From NCBI GenBank assembly GCA_016218725.1, contig JACRDB010000055.1, positions 1 through 36,632 of the forward strand: a DNA stretch of 36,632 bases, read 5' to 3'. Position 1 is the stretch's first letter; each line of letters opens with the position of its first letter. Below are positions 7,663 to 17,844 of the stretch, piece by piece. The stretch is from Deltaproteobacteria bacterium. Its GTDB lineage: Bacteria; Myxococcota_A; Polyangia; Polyangiales; Ga0077539. The notes under the pieces are model-generated. The model searched no databases, was not told the DNA's origin, and worked only from the letters and a program-made list of their open reading frames with translations. The translations under genes were made by a program, and so were the position numbers.

Positions 7663-8795
7663 AAGAGCCCCGCGGTGATGTCGTCGGCCAGGAGCCAGCG
7701 CGCTCGGGGGATGCGCAGGACGTCCCCGTCGCGCGCCACGTTGCCGCGCTCCAGGGCGCGCGCCAGGGCGTCTCTCCGGCCCTCCAGCGGGTCCAGGCCC
7801 GTCGCGCGCCGGAGCCCCGCGAGGTCCGTCCCGTCGGCGCAGCGCAGCCCGAGGAGCAGGGCCTCGCGAACGCGGGTGGGAGGGTCCAGGCGCTCCTCCT
7901 CGGCGGGGGGGAGGGCGCCGTCGCCAAGGGCCGAGGCGTACGCGGCGGGGTCCGGGAGGTTGCGCCACCGCCGCGCGGAGGCGCCCTCGGGGACGCAGCC
8001 CACGGCCCCGGCGCCCAGGCCCAGGTACGCCATCCCGCGCCAGTACGCCACGTTGTGCCGGGCCCGGGCGCCGGGCAGGGCGTAGTTCGAGACCTCGTAG
8101 TGCTCCAGGCCGCGCGCGGAGAGGGCGCCCTCCAGCGCGAGGTAGAGGCCCGCCACGTGGTCGTCCGTGGCGCGCGGCAGGCGGCCCTTGCGGGCGAGCT
8201 CGCCGAAGCGCGTGGAGGGCTCCACGGTCAGGGCGTAGCACGACAGGTGCTCGACCCCGAGGTCCAGCAGCGCCAGGGCGTCCTCCACGAGCTCTTCCTC
8301 GGGCTGGGCGTCCAGGCCGTACATCAGGTCCGCGCTGACGCGGAGCCCCGAGGCCACGGCGAGGGAGACGGCCCGGAGGGCCCCGGCGGCGTCGTGGAGG
8401 CGCCCGAGGTACCGAAGGTGACGGTCCCGCAGGGACTGAACCCCCACCGAGAGGCGCGTCACGCCGTGGTCCCGGAGGGCGCTGGCGCGGGCCTCCGTGA
8501 GCGAGGTGGGGTTGCACTCCACGGTGACCTCGTCCGGGGCGCCGAGGGCCTCCACGGCGCGCACCACCCGCCCGAGCTCCGACGGCTCCCAGAGGCTCGG
8601 CGTCCCTCCGCCGAAGAAGAGCGTCGCGGCCCGGAGGTCTCCGAGGGAGCGACCCCGGAGCGCCAGCTCCGAGGTCACGGCGGCGGCGTAGGGGCCGTGG
8701 GGGATCGCTCGGGGGGCCACCGCCTCGGTGGCGAAATCGCAGTACGGGCAACGCTGGAGACACCACGGGAAGTGCACATAGACCGCGACGTCCAC
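7659..8795 (-). CDS. hemW: HemW, radical SAM heme chaperone (HemN-like)
   Basis: This 378-residue protein has the radical SAM cluster motif C-x3-C-x2-C at residues 12, 16 and 19 (WCLQRCPYCDF). The position after the third cysteine pair is Phe, lacking the fourth cysteine of true oxygen-independent coproporphyrinogen oxidase HemN. FFGGGTPS (SAM binding), TVECNPTS, RLSVGVQS and the HemW-type YEVSNYALPG follow. HemW is known to bind heme and deliver it to target proteins. GTG 8795 gives the usual short lead into YVHFPWC, and TGCTATCGC lies just upstream; GTG 8813 is an alternative start. The stop codon overlaps that of the convergent kinase gene in the tetranucleotide CTAG, leaving no room for a terminator. 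Confidence 0.9.
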   Translation of the reverse strand: MDVAVYVHFPWCLQRCPYCDFATEAVAPRAIPHGPYAAAVTSELALRGRSLGDLRAATLFFGGGTPSLWEPSELGRVVRAVEALGAPDEVTVECNPTSLTEARASALRDHGVTRLSVGVQSLRDRHLRYLGRLHDAAGALRAVSLAVASGLRVSADLMYGLDAQPEEELVEDALALLDLGVEHLSCYALTVEPSTRFGELARKGRLPRATDDHVAGLYLALEGALSARGLEHYEVSNYALPGARARHNVAYWRGMAYLGLGAGAVGCVPEGASARRWRNLPDPAAYASALGDGALPPAEEERLDPPTRVREALLLGLRCADGTDLAGLRRATGLDPLEGRRDALARALERGNVARDGDVLRIPRARWLLADDITAGLF

Positions 8796-8803
8796 CGCGG
8801 GGT

Positions 8804-8809
8804 GCGATA
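8804..8809 (-). promoter_or_regulatory. Candidate extended -10 (TGC-TATCGC) for hemW
   Basis: TATCGC, preceded by TGC, ends 8 bases before GTG 8795. With the plus-strand copy at 8838 it forms a divergent pair (GATAGCAC, 20-base spacer, GTGCTATG) between hemW and the permease gene. Confidence 0.3.
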
Positions 8810-8837
8810 GCACGGCGCCGGCCCGCCGTCGCGGTGC

Positions 8838-8843
8838 TATGGT
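8838..8843 (+). promoter_or_regulatory. Candidate extended -10 (TGC-TATGGT) for the permease gene
   Basis: TATGGT ends 6 bases before GTG 8850 and is preceded by GGTGC, exactly as upstream of 6475. There is no purine-rich ribosome-binding site in the gap, consistent with a leaderless mRNA. Confidence 0.42.
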
Positions 8844-8849
8844 CCCGCC

Positions 8850-10412
8850 GTGATCCGGGTGTTGCTGCGCGAGGCGCTGGTCACCCTCTTGTGGCTGGTG
8901 GCCGCGAGCGCCGGGGTCTTCGCCGCGCTGGACCGCACGGGGCACCACGACTGGTACAGCACCGCGGCCTTCGCCGACGCCGCCGGGGTCCCGCGGGAGC
9001 GGGCCACCGCGCGGGACCTGCCCCTGTTCTGGAACGCCCAGGTCTCCGACGTGGCGGAGCGCACCGCGCGGGACCTCCGGGCCCTCGGGGACCCCGCCCG
9101 CGCCGAGGCCGCGCGGCGGAGGCTCCTCCAGCGCGGCCTCGCGGGGATGCCGTATTTCTTCACCACGCTCCCGGAGCTCACCCCGGAGGGGCGCTCCGAG
9201 GCCCTGCGGCTCGTGGAGCGCTGGGCGCCGACCTTGAGCCCCGAGCCCTTCCCCGCCGAGGAGCCCGCGAGGAGCGCGTGGTGGGCGAACTTCCAGGCCG
9301 TCTGGGGCCTGGACTTCCGGGAGGGCTACGCCACGCGCCAGGCCCAGCGCCTCGCGCGCCACGCGAGCCCCAACGCCGCGGAGCAGCTCCGGCGCCTCGG
9401 GACCTTCGCGCTGCCCGCGCTCCAGCGGGCGCTCGCCGTCGAGAGGGACCCGGTGGTGCTCCAGCGCCTCACGGACTCCATGGCCCAGGTGACGGCCTCT
9501 CCCAGGAGGGCGCCGGAGGGGGCCACCCCCGCGCAGGTGCGCGCCGTCGCCGAGGCGTGGAGGGCCTTCTGGTTCGTGCACCGGCTCGACTACGAAGAGC
9601 TCTCGGGGCCCGCGAAGCTCCTCGCCCCGGTGGCCGAGACCCGCTACGGTCGCTGGTGCTCCCGCGCCCTGGGAGGGCGCTTCGGGGTCTCCCGCGCCAC
9701 GGGCATGCTCGCCACCGCGGAGCTCCGCGAGCGCCTCCCGGCGAGCGCCCTGGCCGCGGGCCTCGGGGGCCTCGCCGCGGTGGCCGCGCTGGTGGCCTTC
9801 GGCGGAGGCGCTGCGCTACGCAGGAGACCCCTGAAGATGCGCCTCGCGGACCTGGCCGGGGCGACGGTCCCCGGGATGGTGGCCTTCGGCGCGGCGTGGC
9901 TCGCCCTGGTGAGGCTCTGCGCGCCTCCGGAGCCCACGGCGGTCTTGGCCCTGGAGCTCCTCGGGCAGGGCTCCCGGTGGCTCCCGGCCGCGGCGGGCAT
10001 CGCGGCCCTGGCGGCGCTCTCGCTCCGCCGCGAGAGGCACCGCCTGGTGCTCCACGCGGTCCGGGTGGAGGCCGAGAGCTGGGCCCTCGAAGGCCTGAGC
10101 CCGGGCCTCCGGCGTGTGCTCCGCCACACGGCGCGCCTCGGGGTGGCGTCGCTCCTGGCGCCGCTGGGTCTCGCGGGCCCTTCGGTGCTCCTGGCGTCCG
10201 TGGTGGTGGAGCCCCTGGTGGGCCTCCGGGGCATGGGCTCTCATACGCTCCAGGCGTTGAGCCCGTTGGACGCCCCATGGCTCCTCCTGGCCACGGTGGC
10301 CACGGTGCCCGTCCTGGTCGGCCGCCGCTGGGCGCTGCTCCTCCTCCTGTGGCTCCTGGATCCGTCGCTGGACGGCGCCCCCGCGGAGGCTCCACCCCCC
10401 GCGGAGGCGTGA
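8850..10412 (+). CDS. OppB/DppB-like ABC permease with large extracytoplasmic insert
   Basis: This 520-residue membrane protein has one helix at about 7-27, a soluble region of some 260 residues, then a helical C-terminal half. That half resembles peptide/nickel permease subunits of the OppB type. RYGRWCSRALGGRFGVSRA (265-283) and ELRERLPASALAAGLGGLA match the segment before the permease core. ALEGLSPGLRRVLRHTARLG (412-431) matches the EAA loop that contacts the ATPase. VVVEPLVGLRGMGSHTLQAL (451-470) matches the last conserved block. The insert includes a HEAT-like stretch (about 176-214). No ATPase, OppC or binding-protein gene is nearby, so transport activity is uncertain. GTG 8850 starts it, and it is convergent with an exported HEAT-repeat protein. 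Confidence 0.75.
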   Translation: MIRVLLREALVTLLWLVAASAGVFAALDRTGHHDWYSTAAFADAAGVPRERATARDLPLFWNAQVSDVAERTARDLRALGDPARAEAARRRLLQRGLAGMPYFFTTLPELTPEGRSEALRLVERWAPTLSPEPFPAEEPARSAWWANFQAVWGLDFREGYATRQAQRLARHASPNAAEQLRRLGTFALPALQRALAVERDPVVLQRLTDSMAQVTASPRRAPEGATPAQVRAVAEAWRAFWFVHRLDYEELSGPAKLLAPVAETRYGRWCSRALGGRFGVSRATGMLATAELRERLPASALAAGLGGLAAVAALVAFGGGAALRRRPLKMRLADLAGATVPGMVAFGAAWLALVRLCAPPEPTAVLALELLGQGSRWLPAAAGIAALAALSLRRERHRLVLHAVRVEAESWALEGLSPGLRRVLRHTARLGVASLLAPLGLAGPSVLLASVVVEPLVGLRGMGSHTLQALSPLDAPWLLLATVATVPVLVGRRWALLLLLWLLDPSLDGAPAEAPPPAEA

Positions 10413-10417
10413 GCTCA
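10410..10417. other. Palindrome TGAGCTCA formed by two convergent stop codons
   Basis: The TGA of the permease gene and the TGA of the HEAT-repeat gene are separated by two bases and make a perfect eight-base palindrome. It has no loop and no T-run, so it is not a good terminator. Confidence 0.5.
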
Positions 10418-12676
10418 GGGCGCGGCGGTGCCGCACCCGCCGCGCGCTGCGCGCTCGACCGCCGCGGCGGCGGCTTCGTTGCCCTGCATCCTCGTCAGGA
10501 GCGCCCGGGCCCGAGGGAGGTCGATCCTCGCCAGCGCCGCCAGGGCGGCCTGGCCGACGTCCTGCTCGTGGGGCGGCAGGGCCGGGTCGCTCAGCCCAAG
10601 GACGCTCTGCTCCAACCCGTCCAGCGCGGCCCTCTCGCAGCGCTGCCCCAGCACCTCCGCGGCGTCCCGACGCAGCGACGGGTTCCTCCGGCCGTCGTCC
10701 ACCACGGCCACCAGGGGCGCAACCACGCCGTCCCCGGGCGTCCGCGCCAGCGCCAGGAGGGCCGCCCTCACCACCGGGATGGAAGCGTCGTCCAGCGCCG
10801 CGAGGAGCGCCCCCAGGGCCCCGGAGTCCCCGCCCAGGGCCTCCGCGGCGGAGGCCCTCACCGTGGGCCAGGGGTCCTCTCGAAGCCTCTCGGCGAGCCA
10901 CGGACGCGCGCCCTCCAGGCCCGAGAGCGCCCGACACGCACTCGCACGTACCCGTGGGGTGGTGTCGGTCAAGGTACGGCGGAGTGCGCTCAGGGCGTCG
11001 GTGTGACCCGTGAGGCTTCGGGCGGCCTCGGCCCGCAGGTCCGGGTCTGGATCACTCAAGCTCTGGACCAGGAGCAGGCGCCCAGCGGGGCTCCCCCCGA
11101 GGGCCGGCAGGAGCCTCCAGCGGTCCTCGAAGGTCGTGAGCGCGGGGTGGAGCGCCACGGCCCGGGCGGCCACGGAGACCGACGGGGAGGGCACCAGCTC
11201 CGAGGCGAGGCGCAGGGCTCTGGAGCGCGCCACGGGCGCCTCGGGCAGGGCCCCGAGCCAGGCGTCGAGTGTAACCTCCGAGGGCGCGCGGGCGTAGGCG
11301 GTACGTATTGCCCTTCGGGCTTCGCGCCACTGGGGACCGGGCGACTCCAACGCGCCTCCGAGGGCCCTCAGGGCGTCCGCGAGGGGCACCCGGAGCGAGG
11401 CCAACACTGCAGGCACCCGAGGGTCCGTCGCGACCTGCCGGGAGAGGGTCTCCAGGGCGAAGGGTCCGAGGCGCACGAGGGCGTCCCTGGCGGGCTCCGC
11501 GAGGTCCTCGCGGGCGAGGGCGCGCACCATGGCATCGACCACCGAGGCGCGGCGCTGGCCTTCCAGGTAGCGCAGGACCCGGCGAGCGGGCCCTTGCGGG
11601 AGCGCGTCCAGGGCACCGGCGAGCGCGTCCACGCCCGGCGCCCCGAGGGCCACGAGGGCCCGGGTGGCGTCTTCGCCGTCGGGCCTGGCGAGCGCTGCGG
11701 TGAGCGTACCCAGGGCGTCGGTGCCCGGGTCATCGAGGGAGGTGCGCGCGCGCAGGCCCGCGACCACGGCGCCCGGCGGTGGGTCCAGCGGGACCACGTC
11801 CACGCAGCGGGCGCGCACGTGGGCCCCGACCCGGAGGTGGAGCCAGGCGCCCGGGGTCACCAGGTTCGCGGGGAGCTCCACGGTCCAGGCGCCGGACTCC
11901 GTGCGGAGCCTCCAGCGCCGGGGCATGGCCGCGGTGCTCTCGGGCACCCGGAGGTCCACCCCCCGGAGCTCCAGGTCTCCGAGGGAGAAGGCCAGCGTGG
12001 CGACGGAGCGCGCGTCCACGGCCCAGCGCTGGGCGGTCCCCTCGCCCACCAGGGCCTGCACCATCACCGGGAGCTGCGGCGGGGCGCTCACCGCGAAGGC
12101 CTGTTCGGTCACCGCGGCCAGCGCCCCGGGGCGCTCCGCGAGCGCCGGGAGCACGACCGGGAGCCAGCGCCCGGAGGGGAGCTCCAGGCGCTCGGGAGAC
12201 CGCAGCGGGTGACCCAGGGTGCACGTGCGGTCCCCGGCGCGGCGGCGGCCTCGCAGCACCTCGGGCGCGCCGTCGCCGTCGATGTCCAGGGCGATGGCGT
12301 CCCAGCGGCTGCGCTCCAGCACGTCCTCCTGGTCGGACCAGCGGGTGTCCGAGGCCCAGGCGAGGGCGGGAGCGCCCGAGGCGTCGCAGTACACCACGGC
12401 TTGAGCGACGGGTTCCTCTGGAGCTCCAAGGGTCACCAGCCACGCGCCCGCCCCCACGGCCTGCGCCGCGGCGCGGGCGGCTTCACCGAGGTCCCTCGGG
12501 GCGCCGACCCCTCGGAGCACCCCGTGGCCGTTGGCGTCGCGCTCGACGGTGACGGAGCGACCGCATGCGCGGGCGCTGGCCAGCACCTCCGCGCGGAGGG
12601 GCGCTCCCCCCAGGAGCGCCGCGAGCCCCACGCACGCAGCGTGCGCCTGGGACGCGCTCCGCGACGCTCGGGGCAC
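10415..12676 (-). CDS. Exported HEAT-repeat protein, 753 aa
   Basis: The GTG start at 12676 lies 4 bases after the upstream dnaJ stop, so translation is probably coupled. Residues 1-29 look like a cleavable signal peptide (SRSASQ, hydrophobic AACVGLAALLGG, then APLRA). The N-terminal half is unrecognised but includes DIDGDGAPEV at 131-140, a calcium-loop-like motif as in FG-GAP proteins. From about residue 315 to the end there are repeated helix pairs of HEAT/Armadillo type, for example DPDPDLRAEAARSL, DTTPRVRASACRALS, DPWPTVRASAAEALGG and DASIPVVRAALLALA. These make a protein-binding solenoid, probably in the periplasm or on the surface. Despite its place at the end of the chaperone cluster, export argues against a direct role with DnaK. 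Function is unknown. Confidence 0.85.
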   Translation of the reverse strand: MPRASRSASQAHAACVGLAALLGGAPLRAEVLASARACGRSVTVERDANGHGVLRGVGAPRDLGEAARAAAQAVGAGAWLVTLGAPEEPVAQAVVYCDASGAPALAWASDTRWSDQEDVLERSRWDAIALDIDGDGAPEVLRGRRRAGDRTCTLGHPLRSPERLELPSGRWLPVVLPALAERPGALAAVTEQAFAVSAPPQLPVMVQALVGEGTAQRWAVDARSVATLAFSLGDLELRGVDLRVPESTAAMPRRWRLRTESGAWTVELPANLVTPGAWLHLRVGAHVRARCVDVVPLDPPPGAVVAGLRARTSLDDPGTDALGTLTAALARPDGEDATRALVALGAPGVDALAGALDALPQGPARRVLRYLEGQRRASVVDAMVRALAREDLAEPARDALVRLGPFALETLSRQVATDPRVPAVLASLRVPLADALRALGGALESPGPQWREARRAIRTAYARAPSEVTLDAWLGALPEAPVARSRALRLASELVPSPSVSVAARAVALHPALTTFEDRWRLLPALGGSPAGRLLLVQSLSDPDPDLRAEAARSLTGHTDALSALRRTLTDTTPRVRASACRALSGLEGARPWLAERLREDPWPTVRASAAEALGGDSGALGALLAALDDASIPVVRAALLALARTPGDGVVAPLVAVVDDGRRNPSLRRDAAEVLGQRCERAALDGLEQSVLGLSDPALPPHEQDVGQAALAALARIDLPRARALLTRMQGNEAAAAAVERAARGGCGTAAP

Positions 12677-12680
12677 GGGC

Positions 12681-13784
12681 CTAGTCCTCGTCGCGGAGGG
12701 CGCGCTCGAAGTCCCTCAGTGCCTTCTTCTGCCGGTCGCTGAGCCTCCGGGGCACCTCGATCCGGGCCACCACCAGGAGGTCCCCACGGCCGCCGCCGCC
12801 GACCTGCGGGACGCCCTCGTTGGGGAAGCGAAAGGTGGCCCCGGCCTGGGTCCCCGGGGGGATGTCCACCTTCAAGCGGTGGTCGTCCAGGGTGAGCACC
12901 TCGATGGCCCCTCCCAGGGCGGCGGTGACGAAGGGCACGGGCACCTCCACCGCGAGGTCGTAGCCCTCCCGCTGGTAGTTCGGGTCGGGCTCGACCTCCA
13001 CGCCCACCAGGAGGTTCCCGTTGGGTCCGCCGTTGGCGCCGGGCTCCCCGTGGCCCTGGAGTCTTATCGCCTGGCCGTGATCGATCCCCGCGGGGATGGA
13101 CACCTTGACCTTCTTCTCGCCCCGGACCTCGCCGCCGCCGGAGCAGGTGGGGCAGGGCGTGGCGATCACCTCCCCGCGGCCCCGGCAGGTGTTGCAGGGC
13201 ATCATCACCAGGAAGCCCATGGACGAGGCCTGCACCTGCCCGCGGCCCCGACACTGGACGCACTGCACGGGGCTGGTGCCCTTGGCGGTCCCGCGGCCGG
13301 TGCACTCCGGGCAGGTCATGGGGAAGGCCACGTTGATCTCATGCTTGGCCCCGAGCACCGCGTCCCGGAAGGGGATCCGTACGCTGGTGCGCAGGTCCCT
13401 CCCGGGCTGGGCTCTGGGACCGCCCCCCTGCGAGGCCCGCCGGGACTGCTGCGTCGGCCGCTGCGAGGCGCCGAAGCCCCCGCCGAAGAAGTCCGCGAAG
13501 AGGTCCTGGAACTGCTCGAAGATGTCTTCGGGCGCCCGGAACGACTGCCCATCCAGCCCCGCGTGGCCGTGCAGGTCATAGAGCTTGCGCTTCTGCGCGT
13601 CGCTCAGCACCTCGTAGGCCTCGGACACCTCCTTGAAGGACGCCTCCGCGGCCTTGTCGCCCTGGTTGCGGTCCGGGTGGAACTTGAACGCCAGCGTCCG
13701 GAAGGCCTTCTTGATCTCATCGGCGCCCGCCCCGCGCTTGAGCCCCAGCACCTCGTAGTAGTCGCGCTTGTTCGTTGGAGCCAT
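12681..13784 (-). CDS. dnaJ: DnaJ (Hsp40) co-chaperone, second copy
   Basis: This 367-residue class I Hsp40 would stimulate DnaK ATP hydrolysis and pass on unfolded clients. The J domain (about 8-72) has FKFHPDRN with HPD at 36-38. The linker is reduced to a short Gly/Phe stretch ([10 protein letters not shown]) followed by a Gln/Arg/Ser-rich piece. Four zinc-binding CxxCxGxG motifs follow ([32 protein letters not shown]), then the substrate-binding domains. The frame extends upstream, but ATG 13784 begins [14 protein letters not shown], the usual DnaJ start. It is the second of two tandem dnaJ genes, has its own TTGACA promoter-like sequence, and is followed 4 bases later by the HEAT-repeat gene. 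Confidence 0.95.
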   Translation of the reverse strand: MAPTNKRDYYEVLGLKRGAGADEIKKAFRTLAFKFHPDRNQGDKAAEASFKEVSEAYEVLSDAQKRKLYDLHGHAGLDGQSFRAPEDIFEQFQDLFADFFGGGFGASQRPTQQSRRASQGGGPRAQPGRDLRTSVRIPFRDAVLGAKHEINVAFPMTCPECTGRGTAKGTSPVQCVQCRGRGQVQASSMGFLVMMPCNTCRGRGEVIATPCPTCSGGGEVRGEKKVKVSIPAGIDHGQAIRLQGHGEPGANGGPNGNLLVGVEVEPDPNYQREGYDLAVEVPVPFVTAALGGAIEVLTLDDHRLKVDIPPGTQAGATFRFPNEGVPQVGGGGRGDLLVVARIEVPRRLSDRQKKALRDFERALRDED

Positions 13785-13821
13785 CAAGAATCCCGTTTGT
13801 GCCGAGGGGAGCGTTCCCTGC

Positions 13822-13849
13822 AACCTAAGCCACACCCCCGCCCTGTCAA
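13822..13849 (-). promoter_or_regulatory. Candidate promoter for the second dnaJ (TTGACA-16-TAGGTT)
   Basis: On the minus strand a perfect -35 (TTGACA, 13849-13844) is followed after 16 bases by TAGGTT (13827-13822). The leader before ATG 13784 is about 35 bases and contains a small hairpin (GGGA-ACGC-TCCC). This could allow expression apart from grpE-dnaK. Confidence 0.45.
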
Positions 13850-13859
13850 CACGCCAGGC

Positions 13860-14963
13860 TCAGTCGAAGAGGCCCTTGAGCTTCTCCAGGAAGGTCCGGC
13901 GCTGGGGGTGGGTCTCCTCGTTCATGGTCTGGGCCAGGGCCTCCACCAGCTCCCGCTGCTCCGGGGAGAGCGCCGAGGGGACCTCGAGCTGGATCGTCAC
14001 GATCTGGTCCCCGCGGCCGTAGCCCCCGAAGCGCGGCATCCCCTTGCTCCGGAGCCTGAGCTCCTGGCCGGGCTGGGTCCCCGCGGGCAGTCGCATCTTG
14101 ACCCTGCCGTCCAGGGTGGGCACCTCGATCATGCCCCCGAGGGCCGCCTGGGGGAAGCTCACCGGGACCGTGCAGTGCAGGTCCGCCCCGTCCCGCTCGA
14201 AGAGCGGGTGGTCCTTGATCTTGATGGTGAGCTCCAGGTCCCCGCTGGGTAGGCCGCCCCCCGGCGCGTCACCGTAGCCGGGCACCGTGCGCGTGGCCCC
14301 GTCCTCCACCCCCGGCGGGAGCGACACCGACAGCCGCTCGGCCTTCCTGGCGATGCCCGTCCCCTTGCAGGGCTCGCAGGGAGTGCGGGCCACGGAGCCC
14401 CTCCCGCCACACTTTCCGCACGGCCGGGTGAGCTGGAAGAACCCCTGCCGGAAGCGCACCTCGCCCCGCCCGGCGCACACCTGGCAGGCCTCCACCTGGG
14501 TCCCCGGCGCGGCCCCGCGGCCGTGGCACTCGCCGCACTCGGCCGAGCGCTCGAAGTCCACGATCTTCTCGGTGCCCCGGGCGCACTCCTCCAGCGAGAT
14601 CTCCACGGTGCGGTGCACCGCCCGGCCCGCCGCGCGGCGCCCCCGCCCCACGCCCCCGAGGCCCTGGAGCAGGTCCCCGAAGACCTCGAAGAGGTCCTCC
14701 ATGTTGGCGAAATTCGAGAAGTCCGGCATCCCCTGCCCCGTGGGGGCGGTGCCGAAGCGGTCGTAGTGGGCGCGGCGATCCGGGTCCGAGAGCACGTGGT
14801 ACGCCTCGGACACCTCCTTGAATTTGGTCTCCGCCTGGGGGTCCCCGGGGTTGCGGTCCGGGTGGTGCTTGAGCGCCGCCTTGCGGTAGGCGGCCTTGAG
14901 CTCCTCGGGGGTGGCAGCCTTCTCCACCCCGAGCAACGCGTAGTAATCGGGCCCGTTGGCCAT
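13860..14963 (-). CDS. dnaJ: DnaJ (Hsp40) co-chaperone, first copy
   Basis: This 367-residue class I Hsp40 is encoded directly downstream of dnaK. The J domain (about 6-70) has [10 protein letters not shown] with HPD at 34-36. The Gly/Phe linker is short and poor ([16 protein letters not shown]). The zinc domain has all four motifs ([32 protein letters not shown]), followed by two beta substrate-binding domains. It differs clearly from the second copy in the linker and zinc loops, so the pair is an old duplication, perhaps with different clients. The ATG at 14963 gives the standard [12 protein letters not shown] start. The 62-base gap after dnaK holds a TAGGTT box 8 bases before the ATG, like that of the second copy. 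Confidence 0.95.
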   Translation of the reverse strand: MANGPDYYALLGVEKAATPEELKAAYRKAALKHHPDRNPGDPQAETKFKEVSEAYHVLSDPDRRAHYDRFGTAPTGQGMPDFSNFANMEDLFEVFGDLLQGLGGVGRGRRAAGRAVHRTVEISLEECARGTEKIVDFERSAECGECHGRGAAPGTQVEACQVCAGRGEVRFRQGFFQLTRPCGKCGGRGSVARTPCEPCKGTGIARKAERLSVSLPPGVEDGATRTVPGYGDAPGGGLPSGDLELTIKIKDHPLFERDGADLHCTVPVSFPQAALGGMIEVPTLDGRVKMRLPAGTQPGQELRLRSKGMPRFGGYGRGDQIVTIQLEVPSALSPEQRELVEALAQTMNEETHPQRRTFLEKLKGLFD

Positions 14964-15010
14964 GGCGACGGAACCTACGTCACCGCACCGCGCCCGGCAA
15001 TCGCCCTGCG

Positions 15011-15023
15011 CTTCGCCCCGAAG
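15011..15023. other. Small hairpin between dnaK and dnaJ
   Basis: CTTCG-CCC-CGAAG is a perfect five-pair stem just after the dnaK stop. It has no T-run. It could attenuate transcription or stabilise the upstream message. Confidence 0.25.
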
Positions 15024-15025
15024 GG

Positions 15026-16840
<1,815 letters not shown>

Positions 16841-16843
16841 CGC

Positions 16844-17746
16844 TCAGCCCCCGCCCTCGCCCGTGCTGGCCTGACCGCCGTTGCTGCCTTCAGTCCCTTT
16901 GGGGTCCGGGGCCTCGGCCACCACGGCCTCGTCCACCACGGGCACCTCCGGCGCGGGCTCCTTTACCGCCGGGGGCCCCTTGGAGACCACCACCATCGCC
17001 GCCCGGAGGAGCCGGTCCGCGAAGAGGTACCCCGGCGCGAACTCCTGCACCACCGTCCCCGCGGGGTGCTCCGGGTGCTCCACCTGCTGGAGCGCCTCGT
17101 GGACGTTCGGGTCGAAGGGCGCTCCCACGCTCTGGAGCCGCTTGCCCCCGAGGCGCGTCAGCGTGTCCGCGAAGAGCTTGAGCACCATGCTCACCCCGTC
17201 CGCGATGGCCTTTACGTCGCTGGCCGAGCGCGAGAACGCCGCCGCCCGCTCCAGGTTGTCGAACACCGGCAGGAGCTCCCGGAGGATCTCCTCCTTGCCC
17301 CCGCGGCGCTCGTCCTGCTTCTCCCGCGTGGCGCGCTTGCGGTAGTTGTCAAAGTCCGCCATGGTCCGCAGGAGCTGGTTCTTCAGCGCGTCCCGCTCCG
17401 CCGTCATCACCTGCAACGGCTCGGGTGCCGCGGGTGTCACGGGTGTCGTAGGCGGCGGCGTGCTTCGCACGGGCTCCGGCGGCTTCACCGCCTCGGCCTC
17501 CTTCGCCGGTGGTGGACGCACCGACGCGGGCCGGGGAGCCTCCGCCGGAGTACTCTCAGCCTGGGTGGCCGAATCTTCGACCTTTGTAGTACTTGTCTCA
17601 GCCATGGCGGCTGAAACATTAGCACTGCTGGAGGCTTCTGTCGCGCCCGAGGGGGGCGCTTCGGGTTCTGGGGTGAGGCTGGTGGGCTCTGCACCGGGCG
17701 CCGCGGCCGCGGGGCTCTCCGAGGGCTTCTCGTTGGTGTCGCTCAT
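16844..17746 (-). CDS. grpE: GrpE, nucleotide exchange factor for DnaK
   Basis: GrpE releases ADP from DnaK. The protein has 300 residues from ATG 17746 ([10 protein letters not shown]). The frame is open further upstream, but that stretch covers the probable promoter. About 110 residues of Pro/Ala/Glu/Ser-rich, probably disordered sequence come first, much longer than in E. coli GrpE. The core (about 114-265) has the long helix with [29 protein letters not shown], then [38 protein letters not shown] in the beta domain. An acidic Gly-rich tail ends it. It is the first gene of the chaperone run and lies 98 bases after tatP. Confidence 0.93.
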   Translation of the reverse strand: MSDTNEKPSESPAAAAPGAEPTSLTPEPEAPPSGATEASSSANVSAAMAETSTTKVEDSATQAESTPAEAPRPASVRPPPAKEAEAVKPPEPVRSTPPPTTPVTPAAPEPLQVMTAERDALKNQLLRTMADFDNYRKRATREKQDERRGGKEEILRELLPVFDNLERAAAFSRSASDVKAIADGVSMVLKLFADTLTRLGGKRLQSVGAPFDPNVHEALQQVEHPEHPAGTVVQEFAPGYLFADRLLRAAMVVVSKGPPAVKEPAPEVPVVDEAVVAEAPDPKGTEGSNGGQASTGEGGG

Positions 17747-17793
17747 CCTGTTCGATTCCTGCGGAGCCGTGTGGAGGGATAAGGCTCGCACGG

Positions 17794-17823
17794 ATACTAA
17801 CGAACCCACGGGGCGTAAAACAA
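17794..17823 (-). promoter_or_regulatory. Candidate promoter for grpE-dnaK
   Basis: Minus-strand TTGTTT (17823-17818) and TAGTAT (17799-17794) are separated by 18 bases, with a leader of about 40 bases to ATG 17746. It resembles a housekeeping rather than a heat-shock (sigma-32) promoter. Nearby CGGGG and CCCCG repeats could form a hairpin over it. Confidence 0.38.
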
Positions 17824-17844
17824 CCCCGAAAGGGACGCTGGGCC

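Noticed and set aside
7659..8795. Oxygen-independent coproporphyrinogen III oxidase HemN
   Set aside because: The fourth cysteine after the C-x3-C-x2-C motif is replaced by Phe, and the short N terminus matches HemW.
8834..12742. A 1302-codon plus-strand open frame across the permease and HEAT-protein genes
   Set aside because: The predicted protein is Gly/Arg/Pro/Ala-rich without domains, spans two convergent genes with strong family features, and is a GC-driven shadow.
17747..17844. Possible CIRCE element (HrcA operator) before grpE
   Set aside because: No TTAGCACTC-N9-GAGTGCTAA or close variant is present. The only GAGTGCTA-like sequence, at 23481, lacks its partner half and is far from the chaperone genes.
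17747..17844. Sigma-32-type heat-shock promoter before grpE
   Set aside because: No CTTGAA with a spaced CCCCAT element was found; the best match is a weak housekeeping-type pair.
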